The notes under the pieces: model-generated
Seen by the model: the letters and a program-made list of their open reading frames with translations, nothing else
Told to the model about the DNA's origin: nothing
Database searches by the model: none
Position numbers and translations under genes: made by a program
Assembly (NCBI RefSeq): GCF_900109165.1
Contig: NZ_FNZF01000003.1
Coordinates: 401,714-465,713, forward strand
Length of the DNA: 64,000 nt
Origin: Bhargavaea ginsengi
Lineage (GTDB): Bacteria > Bacillota > Bacilli > Bacillales_A > Planococcaceae
Reading direction: 5' to 3'
Part shown: positions 16,407-25,202 of the stretch, piece by piece
How the letters are laid out: every line of letters begins with the position of its first letter
Numbering within the stretch: position 1 is the first letter of the stretch

Positions 16407-19400
16407 TCAACTCACTCCAACGTATTTTAATATCTACCATAATCCCTTTTGTGATATTTTCTCCCTGGACTATTAATTTGGTTATATAGTTTGTGCCTGT
16501 TTGATTTTTTGTTTCTTGCCACATTTGAATAGAAACCATTTTTTTCATTAATTTATATTCTCTTATGAAAGCTTGTCTTGAATTTTTAGCTGGTCTCCAT
16601 GCAATGGTATTAATTTTCGCGCCGTCTTTCTTTTGATGTTGCTTTGCGGACTTTCTCGCTCTTTTCAAGCTTCCCTTCCCAATGTATTTATAACCGTTAC
16701 TATAGGAGATTACATAGGTACCTGTCTTATTGGTAACCTTAGTAAGACCCTTAACCTTCTTATAGGTCTTGTAAGCTTTATATACTCGATAGCCTGCAAT
16801 TGCTATAGGAATAAACTGTGCAAAATGCCCATCTGGATCAATTTTCGTGACCGGGTTCCCATCCGCATAGGTATAGCCGTTCATCGTAGCAGGGTCATCT
16901 TCGTCTCCTGGATCAGGATCACGAGAAACGAAACGGGAAGTGGCTGGATCGTAGTATCGGGCTTGCAGGTAGTAGAGCTTCATTTCCGTATCATACACGT
17001 AGCCGGCATAGCGGATTGGCTGGCCTTTCACGCGCGAGTCGGATGGCTCAGGAGAGACCAGGTTGCCCCACGGGTCATAATCGTACTCGGCGACTGTGTT
17101 CCCTGCCTTGTCAAGAAGACGAACAACGTCGCCCCGGTGGTTTGTGACGGCTTCGAAGGTCTCCCCTGCCGCGTTCGTCACCTGGATGAGCTTGCTGGCA
17201 TTCCAAGTGAAGGCCCAAACGGTGCGTCCGCTAGAGTCTGTGATGCGGACGAGCTGTGATCCGTCATAGTGATAACGGTGGATCGTACTTCCTACGATCT
17301 TTGTCTTCCTGAGGCCGTCCGGATGATACGTGTAGCGGACCTGACTTCCAGTGGCCTGGTCGGTCGAGGATACGAGTTGGCCAAGGCCGTCCCATGTATA
17401 GGTAAGTCGTCCGTCGTCCAACAGGTTGCCTTCCGAGTCATAGGTGAAGCCAGCCACTTCGTTCGCTGTGTTGAAGGACAGGGTGCGGCCTTGCGGATTC
17501 TCCAGATTGCCCGCAATGTCGTAGCGGTAGGAAGTCTCCTTTGAACCATTGTGCCACTTCACAAGCCGATTGTACTCGTCATACGTGTACCGGTGGGTCT
17601 TGTTGCCTGCTGCGTATGAAATGACTTGTCCGCTTCGGTCATAGCTGTAGCGATATTGGACAGAGGACTGGCCAAGAACCGTCTGGGCGGTGAGCTGCCC
17701 GTCTTCATCAAATTCGTGAAGCTGGACAACATTCGGACTTTCCTGCCGGACCGGCTGGCTTCTCTCATTGAAGAAGTAGTTGTATGCTGTGTTGTCCGGC
17801 GCAGTCAGCGTCGTCAGACGCTGACTGCCGTCGTAGGCATAGCGCGTTGTAAAGACGCTGGTGCCAAGTGTTTCCTTAAAGCTGGTCCTCAGCCCGTTCG
17901 CCGGATTGCTCGACGCTGTTTCATAGATGTTTTCGATTGTATACCCCGGCGACACGGCTTTGGTCAAGCGCTGGCTTGAATCATAGTCGAATGTATAGGT
18001 GCCGTCGGCCGGCGTCAAGATGGACTTCAGAAGATTGTTTTTGAAATAAGTCTTGTCATAAAGCTTCGCGCCGTTGACAGATTTGGTCACTTCGTTATTT
18101 TTTGCATCATAGCCGAATGTCACCGTGGAAGAGACTGTGGTGTTTTGGCCACGCTCGATTTTTGTGACATTGGCTTCGCCATCGTATTCGTATCTATAGA
18201 ACTTCCCGAGCGGGTCCGTCTCTCGCTCTACCTCATTAATGGCATTATAGGAGAACGATGTTTTGTTGCCGCGAGGATCAATCCTTGAGAGCAGATTGCC
18301 TTGCTTGTCATAGGAATAGGTCGTCTGGATGCCTTTCGTCGGGCCCAGGCTGACCGAAGTGACCCGGTTCATCGGGTCGTATTGACGATCTTTCACCCGG
18401 TTTTCCGCATCGGTGACTTTCGTCTCGTTGCCGTTTGCGTCGTAGACATAGGTGGTCGTGTTGCCGAAAGCATCTGTCTCCGATGTCATGTTGACGCCAT
18501 TTGCATCGTATGTCTTCCCTACGGAAGAGCCGGTCGGCTCGACTTTGATGTTGTCAAAATAGGCATATCCGGAGGTCTTGCTGTAGATGGCATAGATTTT
18601 GGCCTGTTTAAAGTCTTTCGGTGCACGGATCGTATTTTTGGCGAACTGCCACTTGTTGTGGGCATGGCTGCCGCTCATGAACGGAAGGTCGAACGAAGCA
18701 GAAGTTCCGTCGGTATAAGTGAGCCAGAGCCGGAGCTTCAGATCCCCTGCGGCCGCGGCACTTGTCGTGTTCGCCCAGCCGGAGAATGTAATCGGATCAT
18801 TTTGCTTCCCCTTCACTTCGACATACTGGCCCGCATAACGCTGGGTTCCATTGCCGGTAACACGCACACTGGAAGCGCCCGACTGTTTGACGACAGTACT
18901 TGGACCGTCTCCTGTCCCTAAGTTATTCAAGGTCCAGCCGTCTAAGGAAGCAGAAGCCCCTGCTTCAAAACCGGTGTTTTCATTGGCGGAGTATTCCGGC
19001 AGTGTCGTGCCGTAAACTGCCTGAACCCCATCAAACAGTGCCGTACCCTGGCCCTTTGCCAGCAAGTCCACACGAACCGCTGCAGTCCCTGCCGGTAAAG
19101 TGACGGTCTTGGACAGTTCTGTCCAATCAGTTGTCCCAGTCAGCGGGGCGCTCATCTCCTGATAGATGGAACCGTCAGTGTTTTTAAGGTTGACATTGGC
19201 ACTATCCAGCGGATAAATCCGGATACGGGCGCCTTCACCTGTCAGATTAATCGTCTTCACACGAGCTGAGACAGTGTAGATCCGCTGGGATTCTGCAGGG
19301 TCTACCTTGAATTGCTGTCTAAAGTAACCCGCATCTCCGGTTCCGGACAAGCTGATTTGCGCAGCTTTCTGGCCGAACTTACTGTCGGTTGACAATGTGT

Positions 19401-20628
19401 GGCTGCCCGCATTGGACGCTGAAAAACGTATCCATCCGGAAGGCAGCCCGGAAGCATCGGCAGTTTCAAACTGGCTGTTGGCCAGCCGGTTATAAATGTC
19501 GCGGGTTGGGCTAACGCTCCGGGTAACGTTGCCGAACTTGTCATACTGGCTATAATCGGTCAGGTTAAAGTTGGTTGTGCTGGAGATCAGATTGCTGACG
19601 GCATCGTATATATTGTTTTCGAAGATACCGCTGGACTCCTTCGAACTGACCACATTGTTTTTGGCATCAATTGTCTGGGTAAACGATTGGTTGCCGGTTG
19701 TGGAAGCACCGGTGACATTTCCCTTGCTGTCGTATTGAGTGATGGTTGTGGCCGTCGCAGCGGCACCCGTGTCTTTATCCGGCTCATATTCCTTTTCAAG
19801 CAGGTTGTTTTTCCACTCATACTTAGTGGTGCTCTGATTGGCTCCGCCGGCATTTTCAATGATCTGCGTCACATTGACTGTGCGGGCTTCCGGAATTGAA
19901 TACGTATACTCCGTCTTATTCCCTTTTGAATCCACATAGGTGGTTTTTTGGTTTGCATAAATCAGCTGTGAATAGATGGATGAGCTTCTCGGGTCAATCA
20001 GTTTGGTGACCCGGTTATTTACTTTGTCATATTCGATCTTGCCGGTGTTCCCGTTGGCATCCTTAACAGAAGTCAGGCGGGCAGTCGTCGGATCATAGCC
20101 GAATTCGACTGTTTTCTCGGCAGTCGTTCCGACCGCAAATGTGATCTTTTGAAGGACTGGCTGATTGTTGACGGTTGCGTAAGCAAACTTTACCGGAGTG
20201 TTTTTGAAATCCTTAACTGTATCCAGCCGGCCGTTGACATCATAAGTCAGTTCGATGCTTCGCACCGAGGCGCCTGTCTTCTCAGTGATTTTTGTAATGC
20301 GTGTTGAGGAGCCATCGAATGTATAAAGCACCTGGTTCCCTTTTTCGTCTTTGATCTCATAAAGACGGCCCGAATGATCGAAGTACCTCACTGTTTCGGA
20401 TGTATCACGCAGTTCATAGCCCGAAGACGTCCGGATCAGTTCGTCTACAATGTATTCCATTGTGACATTTGGAAATACTTCTTCCGCCGTCAATTGATTC
20501 TCTTCAATAACCGGGAGGACTTCCTGCGGTTCACTAAATTGTTTTTCATCTATTTCTTCGGTAACAAGCGACAATTCCATTACATGCCCGCTTGTTTCAT
20601 AGGTCATCCAAAAAAGAACGGACTGCAT
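16381..20628 (-). CDS. Rhs/YD-repeat polymorphic toxin with C-terminal GIY-YIG nuclease domain, N-terminally truncated
   Basis: 1415 codons. YD-repeats fill residues about 85-375 and 705-1250 (YDSKGNVTG, YDANGNETKVTD and similar). Between them lie two beta-sandwich, carbohydrate-binding-like domains (about 383-540 and 550-697). The Rhs core ends with LYYLQARYYDPATSRFVSRD and a closing DPDG at 1264-1267. The variable tip (1268-1415) has GIY-YIG nuclease hallmarks: G1303-T-Y1305, YIG at 1315-1317, basic KRAR at 1322-1325 and Glu1357 in FIREYKLM. The tip DNA is AT-rich compared with the core. There is no signal peptide or N-terminal DNRLRE-type domain as in WapA-like proteins. The frame begins inside a duplicated rluF end with no convincing ribosome binding site, so the 5' part has been lost and secretion is doubtful. 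Alternative internal starts (ATG at 20604, 20580) are no better. Confidence 0.85.
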   Translation of the reverse strand: MQSVLFWMTYETSGHVMELSLVTEEIDEKQFSEPQEVLPVIEENQLTAEEVFPNVTMEYIVDELIRTSSGYELRDTSETVRYFDHSGRLYEIKDEKGNQVLYTFDGSSTRITKITEKTGASVRSIELTYDVNGRLDTVKDFKNTPVKFAYATVNNQPVLQKITFAVGTTAEKTVEFGYDPTTARLTSVKDANGNTGKIEYDKVNNRVTKLIDPRSSSIYSQLIYANQKTTYVDSKGNKTEYTYSIPEARTVNVTQIIENAGGANQSTTKYEWKNNLLEKEYEPDKDTGAAATATTITQYDSKGNVTGASTTGNQSFTQTIDAKNNVVSSKESSGIFENNIYDAVSNLISSTTNFNLTDYSQYDKFGNVTRSVSPTRDIYNRLANSQFETADASGLPSGWIRFSASNAGSHTLSTDSKFGQKAAQISLSGTGDAGYFRQQFKVDPAESQRIYTVSARVKTINLTGEGARIRIYPLDSANVNLKNTDGSIYQEMSAPLTGTTDWTELSKTVTLPAGTAAVRVDLLAKGQGTALFDGVQAVYGTTLPEYSANENTGFEAGASASLDGWTLNNLGTGDGPSTVVKQSGASSVRVTGNGTQRYAGQYVEVKGKQNDPITFSGWANTTSAAAAGDLKLRLWLTYTDGTSASFDLPFMSGSHAHNKWQFAKNTIRAPKDFKQAKIYAIYSKTSGYAYFDNIKVEPTGSSVGKTYDANGVNMTSETDAFGNTTTYVYDANGNETKVTDAENRVKDRQYDPMNRVTSVSLGPTKGIQTTYSYDKQGNLLSRIDPRGNKTSFSYNAINEVERETDPLGKFYRYEYDGEANVTKIERGQNTTVSSTVTFGYDAKNNEVTKSVNGAKLYDKTYFKNNLLKSILTPADGTYTFDYDSSQRLTKAVSPGYTIENIYETASSNPANGLRTSFKETLGTSVFTTRYAYDGSQRLTTLTAPDNTAYNYFFNERSQPVRQESPNVVQLHEFDEDGQLTAQTVLGQSSVQYRYSYDRSGQVISYAAGNKTHRYTYDEYNRLVKWHNGSKETSYRYDIAGNLENPQGRTLSFNTANEVAGFTYDSEGNLLDDGRLTYTWDGLGQLVSSTDQATGSQVRYTYHPDGLRKTKIVGSTIHRYHYDGSQLVRITDSSGRTVWAFTWNASKLIQVTNAAGETFEAVTNHRGDVVRLLDKAGNTVAEYDYDPWGNLVSPEPSDSRVKGQPIRYAGYVYDTEMKLYYLQARYYDPATSRFVSRDPDPGDEDDPATMNGYTYADGNPVTKIDPDGHFAQFIPIAIAGYRVYKAYKTYKKVKGLTKVTNKTGTYVISYSNGYKYIGKGSLKRARKSAKQHQKKDGAKINTIAWRPAKNSRQAFIREYKLMKKMVSIQMWQETKNQTGTNYITKLIVQGENITKGIMVDIKIRWSELNVARLNPD

Positions 20629-20731
20629 TATTCAGAGAGCTGGATTACGAGCCGAAAGAATGGTAATGGCGTAATAAACAAAATGATCATCGGATCCTTG
20701 TCCAGTCAAAGGGACAAATCCGATGATCATT
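20608..20731 (+). repeat. Direct repeat, right copy (orphan rluF 3' end plus terminator)
   Basis: It still encodes [19 protein letters not shown] and stop in the plus direction, matching the end of RluF, followed by the same terminator hairpin. Nothing of rluF precedes it; the Rhs frame (minus) starts within it. Confidence 0.9.
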
Positions 20732-20733
20732 TC
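20678..20733 (+). terminator. Duplicated rluF terminator
   Basis: AAAATGATCATCGGAT and ATCCGATGATCATTT arms, same inner stem as the copy at 14643-14697. It may also end transcription of the small minus-strand gene to its right. Confidence 0.75.
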
Positions 20734-20749
20734 TTTTGGCCGCCTGCCT

Positions 20750-20944
20750 TTACTCCCCGTGCTGGCGATCCAAAGCTTGGTATTCCTTCATATACGGGCC
20801 ATCATCCGCTACGGCTGAATGATACAGCGCTTTGATGGCCAAGTTTTTCTCCAGGCCCATTTCAACTTTGATCTTCTTTAGTTCATCATGCAAATCGCGG
20901 TGCTGGTTGATCAGTTTTGTCATGACGGTTTTGCTGTATCGCAT
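20750..20944 (-). CDS. Small hypothetical protein
   Basis: 64 residues, strongly helical and charged (TKLINQHRDLHDELKKIK, VEMGLEKNLAIKALYHSA). No Cys pair, signal peptide or membrane segment. AAGGATG precedes the ATG with good spacing. I do not recognise the family. It lies just outside the island's right boundary, so it may be native DNA downstream of the original rluF. Confidence 0.55.
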   Translation of the reverse strand: MRYSKTVMTKLINQHRDLHDELKKIKVEMGLEKNLAIKALYHSAVADDGPYMKEYQALDRQHGE

Positions 20945-21068
20945 CTCATCACATCCTTTTTAATTGCCTATTTGTTAAAGCTCATCATGGGTGAACTGGG
21001 CAGGCAGTATTCAATTCGATCAAGCAGGATCTGCCCATTTTAGTCTGGCAGCTACATCTTTTATAATT

Positions 21069-21100
21069 AAAAGTCTCATGAGCAATGTCATGAGACTTTT
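21069..21100. terminator. Terminator of the alcohol dehydrogenase gene
   Basis: Perfect 13-bp inverted repeat AAAAGTCTCATGA/TCATGAGACTTTT with a 6-base loop, 13 bases past the dehydrogenase stop. Confidence 0.9.
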
Positions 21101-21112
21101 AATTTACCTTAT

Positions 21113-22072
21113 TTATTCATCCCCGTCATACACAGCTACTAAACGGCCTTGTACTTCTCCGGCTTTTAGTTTCTCAATGCCTTCAGGGATATCCTCAAAT
21201 TTAATCTTCGTGAGTTTTGGATTCAGTTTGCCTGCAGCCATCAATTCATAAATATCCGCGATATCCTGAGGTGTCCCGCCCACATTCGCCAGCAATCTCT
21301 TGGCACCTGTGATAAATGAAGTCGTGTTGATTGTAGTTTCCAGTTTCCCCATACCTACCAACACAACCGTTCCACCTGGTTTGACTACCTCCAGTGCATC
21401 TGAAGTGGTCACTCCAAATCCTGCATAGTCCACAATCAGGTCAAGGTCTTTGTCTGCCAGATCTTTAATATCGGATACCACTTCTACAGCCCCGATTTCC
21501 TTGGCCAGTTCACGTGCTTTTTCACTCACATCTGCAGCGTAAATATTCTTGATTCCTTTGGCTATAGCCGCCTGCAGTGCAATTTGACCCAGTCCGCCAA
21601 TACCAATCAAGGCAATGTTCATGCCTGGTTTTGCTTGTCCTACATTAAACAAAGCGGAGTATGAAGTCATTCCCGCATCCGTCGCTGAAGCAGCCATTTC
21701 CATGGAAAGTTCATCTGGAACACGGACTAAATCTTCTGCAGGCGCATGAATCTTGGTCCCGAAACCACCATCATAAACATATCCTGGAGCTGTTCCAGAT
21801 GGCCCGGTCGGGCATATGGCGACACGATCCCCTACCTTAAAATCAGTCACACCTTCGCCTACTTCAGATATGACGCCGGCATTCTCATGGCCCATAATGA
21901 CTGGTGCATCCATCAATGCCATCCAGCCCTCATCCTCTAGAGACCCGACATCAGAATGGCATAAACCTACTGCCTTCGTATCAATCACTACACGTCCTGG
22001 AGCCGCCTTGGGATCTTCTAGTTCTACGAGTTGAAGTGGTTCATGTGTTTTAGTGAATTGCCAACCTTTCAT
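21113..22072 (-). CDS. Zinc-type medium-chain alcohol dehydrogenase
   Basis: A 319-residue MDR enzyme. Catalytic-zinc ligands are visible in GLCHSD and MGHENAG; the third ligand position has Asp in ASATDAGMTSY instead of Cys. The four-Cys structural-zinc lobe is absent; that region reads CPTGPSGTAPGYVYDGG. The Rossmann NAD(P) loop is IGIGGLGQIALQAA. This suggests an NAD(P)-dependent alcohol/aldehyde oxidoreductase of a reduced-zinc subgroup; substrate unknown. Base composition is somewhat more AT-rich than the oriC block. Confidence 0.88.
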   Translation of the reverse strand: MKGWQFTKTHEPLQLVELEDPKAAPGRVVIDTKAVGLCHSDVGSLEDEGWMALMDAPVIMGHENAGVISEVGEGVTDFKVGDRVAICPTGPSGTAPGYVYDGGFGTKIHAPAEDLVRVPDELSMEMAASATDAGMTSYSALFNVGQAKPGMNIALIGIGGLGQIALQAAIAKGIKNIYAADVSEKARELAKEIGAVEVVSDIKDLADKDLDLIVDYAGFGVTTSDALEVVKPGGTVVLVGMGKLETTINTTSFITGAKRLLANVGGTPQDIADIYELMAAGKLNPKLTKIKFEDIPEGIEKLKAGEVQGRLVAVYDGDE

Positions 22073-22178
22073 GATCTCTCCACCTTTTTATATTGTCTTT
22101 AATTCAAACTAAATATAGCAGTGTCATGATTTATGAGTCAACGCTTACGTCTTAGGCTTGATTTTCATGAAATCGCAA

Positions 22179-22658
22179 TTATTTATGGTATGGCTCATTC
22201 TTCATAATCCGGAATGCTCTATAGACCTGCTCCATCAGCACCAGTTTCATCAGCTGGTGGGGGAAGGTCATTTTGGAGAAGCTGAGCTTATCGTCGGCAC
22301 GCTTGAGGACTTCATCATGCAGGCCGAGGGAGCCGCCAATGATAAATATGACTTTGCTCTTGCCGTAGGTCATGAGGGATTCAAGGTTTGCCGCAAGCTC
22401 TTCCGATGAGCGTTGCTTTCCTTCGATGGCGAGTGCGATGACATGCGCATCCGCAGGGATCTTCGACAGGATCCGTTCTCCCTCTTTTTTCTTCACCATT
22501 TCCATCTCCGCGTCACTCAGCTGCTCGGGTGCTTTTTCGTCCGGTACTTCAGCCAACTGGATTTTCGCATAGGAACGCAGCCGTTTTTCATACTCTTCGA
22601 TACCCATTTTAAGATACTTTTCTTTGAGCTTTCCGACTGTAACAATTGTAATATTCAC
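22179..22658 (-). CDS. rlmH: 23S rRNA (pseudouridine1915-N3)-methyltransferase RlmH
   Basis: 159 residues of the SPOUT family, methylating pseudouridine 1915 in helix 69 of 23S rRNA. The trefoil-knot SAM site is seen as [18 protein letters not shown], and the C-terminal [19 protein letters not shown] is diagnostic. The frame is open upstream, but the family N-terminus [16 protein letters not shown] begins at GTG 22658, seven bases after AAAGGTGG. This is the yydA position of Bacillus genomes. DnaA boxes cluster just upstream. Confidence 0.96.
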   Translation of the reverse strand: MNITIVTVGKLKEKYLKMGIEEYEKRLRSYAKIQLAEVPDEKAPEQLSDAEMEMVKKKEGERILSKIPADAHVIALAIEGKQRSSEELAANLESLMTYGKSKVIFIIGGSLGLHDEVLKRADDKLSFSKMTFPHQLMKLVLMEQVYRAFRIMKNEPYHK

Positions 22659-22720
22659 AGCTTGTCCACCTTTATCAAATCGGTTGTACACAGGAATTAT
22701 GCACATATCCACAGCTGAAA

Positions 22721-22912
22721 TCAAGATATGGGGGGCGACTGCATGTTCGATACCACATATACTGCAGCCTGTTGGCAAAAATCACAGGATGTGGATAACT
22801 CCTCTCCTTTGTTCATGGTTTCCATGATCGGGAATGCTTCCGTTTCGGCAGTGACTTCGTCCAAAGCCCGGTATACATGGGTTTCGCAAGCTTTTTTTGT
22901 GACCGTTTCCAT
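22721..22912 (-). CDS. CxxH/CxxC small protein
   Basis: 63 residues with CETH near residue 9-12 and CDFC near 43-46, spaced as in the Bacillales CxxH/CxxC family, which probably binds a metal ion. Function unknown; the gene is regularly found between rlmH and htrA in this order. AAAGGAGG precedes the ATG. Confidence 0.85.
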   Translation of the reverse strand: METVTKKACETHVYRALDEVTAETEAFPIMETMNKGEELSTSCDFCQQAAVYVVSNMQSPPIS

Positions 22913-23001
22913 TTAAAATCCTCCTTTCACCCTCCAGAAAGTTATAAACATTTGCATATAGTTATCCACATTAGTGGACAATTGCAATTATTCCTCCAAA
23001 A

Positions 23002-23038
23002 AACACAGGCAGCCGGTTGAAATCTTCCCGAGCTGCCC
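23002..23038 (-). terminator. Terminator of htrA
   Basis: On the minus strand GGCAGCTCGG and CCGGCTGCC pair, followed by TGTGTTTTTT. Confidence 0.75.
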
Positions 23039-23098
23039 CTTGTGGATAGTTATATTTGTAACACTAGACCAAAATTTCAGTTATTTAGTTGCAAGTTG

Positions 23099-24289
23099 CT
23101 AGAAATTGATCTCGATATCCTTTGCTTCTCCGCCCCTGTAGACCTCGAGCTCAACCGTGTCTCCCTGTTTCACCTCATTATACAAGTACTTCCTCAAATC
23201 GATCAAATTCGCGATGCGTTCACCGTCCATCGCCGTGATCACATCATATTGGCGGAGTCCCGCTTCCTGTGCCGGGGAGCCTTGCATCACCTGGTCGACG
23301 ACGACGCCTTCCGTCACATCTTCCGGAAGGTTCAGTTCCTGTTGCTGATAAACAGCCGGGATATCCATCAGATCAAACAGGGTGACACCCATCTGAGGAC
23401 GGCGGACCTCTCCGTGCTGTTCCAGGTCCTCGATGATCGGCACCGCGGAATTGATCGGGATGGCCAGGCCAATCCCTTCGACCGATGCTTCCGCAATCTT
23501 CATCGAGTTGATTCCGATCAGTTGGCCGTTCAGGTCGACAAGCGCGCCACCGGAGTTGCCCGGGTTGATGGCGGCGTCTGTCTGAAGGACTTCGGCGTTC
23601 CAGTCTACCGACTGGTCACCATTCAGATCAACCGGAATGGACCGCTCCTTTCCTGAGATGACGCCGACTGTCACCGAACCGGAAAAGCCCAGGCCAAGCG
23701 GGTTCCCGATGGCGATTGCAGTCTGTCCGCGCTTCAGCTTATCGGAATCACCGAATTCGATCACATCCTGAACGGCGGCATCTTCCATTTCGACAACTGC
23801 CAGATCGGTCCAAATATCCGCTCCAAGCAGCCTGGCGGCAACTTTTGTGCCATCTTCAAGTGTGATTTCAATCTGTGACGCTCCCTCGACAACATGATTG
23901 TTCGTCACGACATACGCTTTGCCGCCTTCCTTCTTATAGATGACCCCGGAACCGACTCCGGCCGGGACCGTTTCTTCGGAGCCTGTCCAGTAATTCCCCG
24001 CTGTCTGGAGATTGGTCACCCCGACAACAGCGGCGGATGCCTCCTCGACTGCCCCGACGATGCCATCCTGCAGTTTAAGCGCCGTGTCGGGCGCCGCGTT
24101 GCCATTTCCGCTTCCGTCTCCTTCTGCCGACTCTGTATCCGCTACGGTATTAATATTGTTTTCTTCGCCATCCGCTTTCTGTTCGGGAGCAAGACAGCCC
24201 TGCAGGAGCAGAGCCGCCGACAGGATGCCTGCCGTACCCGCAAAACGCAGTCTCCGCCTTCCCGGTTCCATAGTCGTCATCCGATTCAT
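23099..24289 (-). CDS. HtrA-family serine protease (trypsin-like plus PDZ)
   Basis: 396 residues, equivalent to B. subtilis HtrC/YyxA at the end of the wal region. The catalytic triad is H132 (VTNNHVVEGA), D162 (WTDLAVVEM) and S246 (INPGNSGGAL). A PDZ domain covers about 300-390 (GSPAQEAGLRQYDVITAMDG). The N-terminus has a basic stretch, a hydrophobic segment and LLLQGC, so C32 might be lipidated; most relatives have a plain membrane anchor. An acidic Gly/Asn linker follows. It degrades misfolded exported proteins at the membrane surface. A terminator separates it from walJ. Confidence 0.93.
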   Translation of the reverse strand: MNRMTTMEPGRRRLRFAGTAGILSAALLLQGCLAPEQKADGEENNINTVADTESAEGDGSGNGNAAPDTALKLQDGIVGAVEEASAAVVGVTNLQTAGNYWTGSEETVPAGVGSGVIYKKEGGKAYVVTNNHVVEGASQIEITLEDGTKVAARLLGADIWTDLAVVEMEDAAVQDVIEFGDSDKLKRGQTAIAIGNPLGLGFSGSVTVGVISGKERSIPVDLNGDQSVDWNAEVLQTDAAINPGNSGGALVDLNGQLIGINSMKIAEASVEGIGLAIPINSAVPIIEDLEQHGEVRRPQMGVTLFDLMDIPAVYQQQELNLPEDVTEGVVVDQVMQGSPAQEAGLRQYDVITAMDGERIANLIDLRKYLYNEVKQGDTVELEVYRGGEAKDIEINF

Positions 24290-24367
24290 CCTCTCTTATC
24301 ACATATACGGTTAATCTACCCGATTGGAGGAAATCGAACACAGCAGGATCAGATACGTCTGACGAAC

Positions 24368-24396
24368 ACAAAAAACCCGCCCCATAACGGGACGGA
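24368..24396 (-). terminator. Terminator after walJ
   Basis: On the minus strand CCGTCCC and GGGGCGG pair across a short loop, followed by TTTTTT. Confidence 0.8.
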
Positions 24397-24402
24397 TCCG
24401 AT

Positions 24403-25191
24403 TCAGACCATGACCAGTTCGGTCGGTGCTTCGGCATCGGTGTCATACAGATGCACGAATTCGCCGGGCCGGATGCCGCAGGTTTCAAGCGTCTGCGCCA
24501 CACTCATTCTTGCCAGGTCCTTCATATTATTGTCCTTCGACAAGTGGGAAAGGTAGATGCGTGTCTCTTTCTGCTCCACGACCTCGCTCATGGCGACCGC
24601 GGCATCCTCATTGGACACGTGGCCGACATCGCTCAGGATACGCCGCTTCACATTCCATGGATAGCGCCCCATCTGGAGCATACCGACGTCGTGGTTGCTC
24701 TCAAAGACGAAAGCGTCAGAACCGGAGATCCAGCCTTTCATCCGGTCGCTCACGTAGCCTGTATCTGTGATGAGGGCAAGCTTTCGGCCGCCGTCATGAA
24801 ACACATAAAACATCGGGTCCGCTGCATCATGTGAAACCGCGAACGACTGGATGTCGAGGCTGCCGAATGACTTGACCGTTTCCATGTCAAACATGAAACG
24901 CTGATCGGACGGAATTTCGCCTACCAGGCCGTCCATCGCTTTCCATGTCTTTTCGTTGGCGTACACAGGCACGCCGTACTTTCTGGCAGCCACACCCAGG
25001 CCCCTGATATGGTCGCTGTGTTCATGGGTGACGAAGATGCCGTCGATCTGTTTCATGCTGCGGCCGATTCCCCCGAGGAGTCCCTCGAGCTTTTTGGCGC
25101 TCAGCCCCGCATCCACAAGAAAGGCATGTTCGTCATTTTCTATATAAATGGAATTTCCTGTACTGCCGCTGGCCAATACACTGAATCTCAC
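24403..25191 (-). CDS. walJ: WalJ (YycJ) MBL-fold hydrolase
   Basis: 262 residues of metallo-beta-lactamase fold; the metal motif THEHSDH is at 55-61, and further ligands lie in SHDAADP and DTGYVS. YycJ proteins are nuclease-like MBL enzymes; B. subtilis YycJ has been linked to mismatch-repair processing and to coordination of replication with division. It is the last gene of walRKHIJ, 11 bases after walI. Confidence 0.94.
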   Translation of the reverse strand: MRFSVLASGSTGNSIYIENDEHAFLVDAGLSAKKLEGLLGGIGRSMKQIDGIFVTHEHSDHIRGLGVAARKYGVPVYANEKTWKAMDGLVGEIPSDQRFMFDMETVKSFGSLDIQSFAVSHDAADPMFYVFHDGGRKLALITDTGYVSDRMKGWISGSDAFVFESNHDVGMLQMGRYPWNVKRRILSDVGHVSNEDAAVAMSEVVEQKETRIYLSHLSKDNNMKDLARMSVAQTLETCGIRPGEFVHLYDTDAEAPTELVMV

Positions 25192-25202
25192 GTTTCGGCC
25201 TC

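Larger units (their letters stand above)
22697..23049. promoter_or_regulatory. DnaA-box cluster around rlmH
   Basis: Matches or one-off matches to TTATCCACA: TTATGCACA 22697-22705 (+), ATATCCACA 22705-22713 (+), TGTGGATAA 22790-22798 (minus, perfect), TTATCCACA 22962-22970 (+, perfect), TGTGGATAG 23041-23049 (minus). In B. subtilis a DnaA-box cluster at yydA (rlmH) is one of several that titrate DnaA near the origin. Confidence 0.7.

Noticed and set aside
16633..18921. Several plus-strand frames opposite the Rhs gene
   Set aside because: Antisense shadows of repetitive YD sequence.
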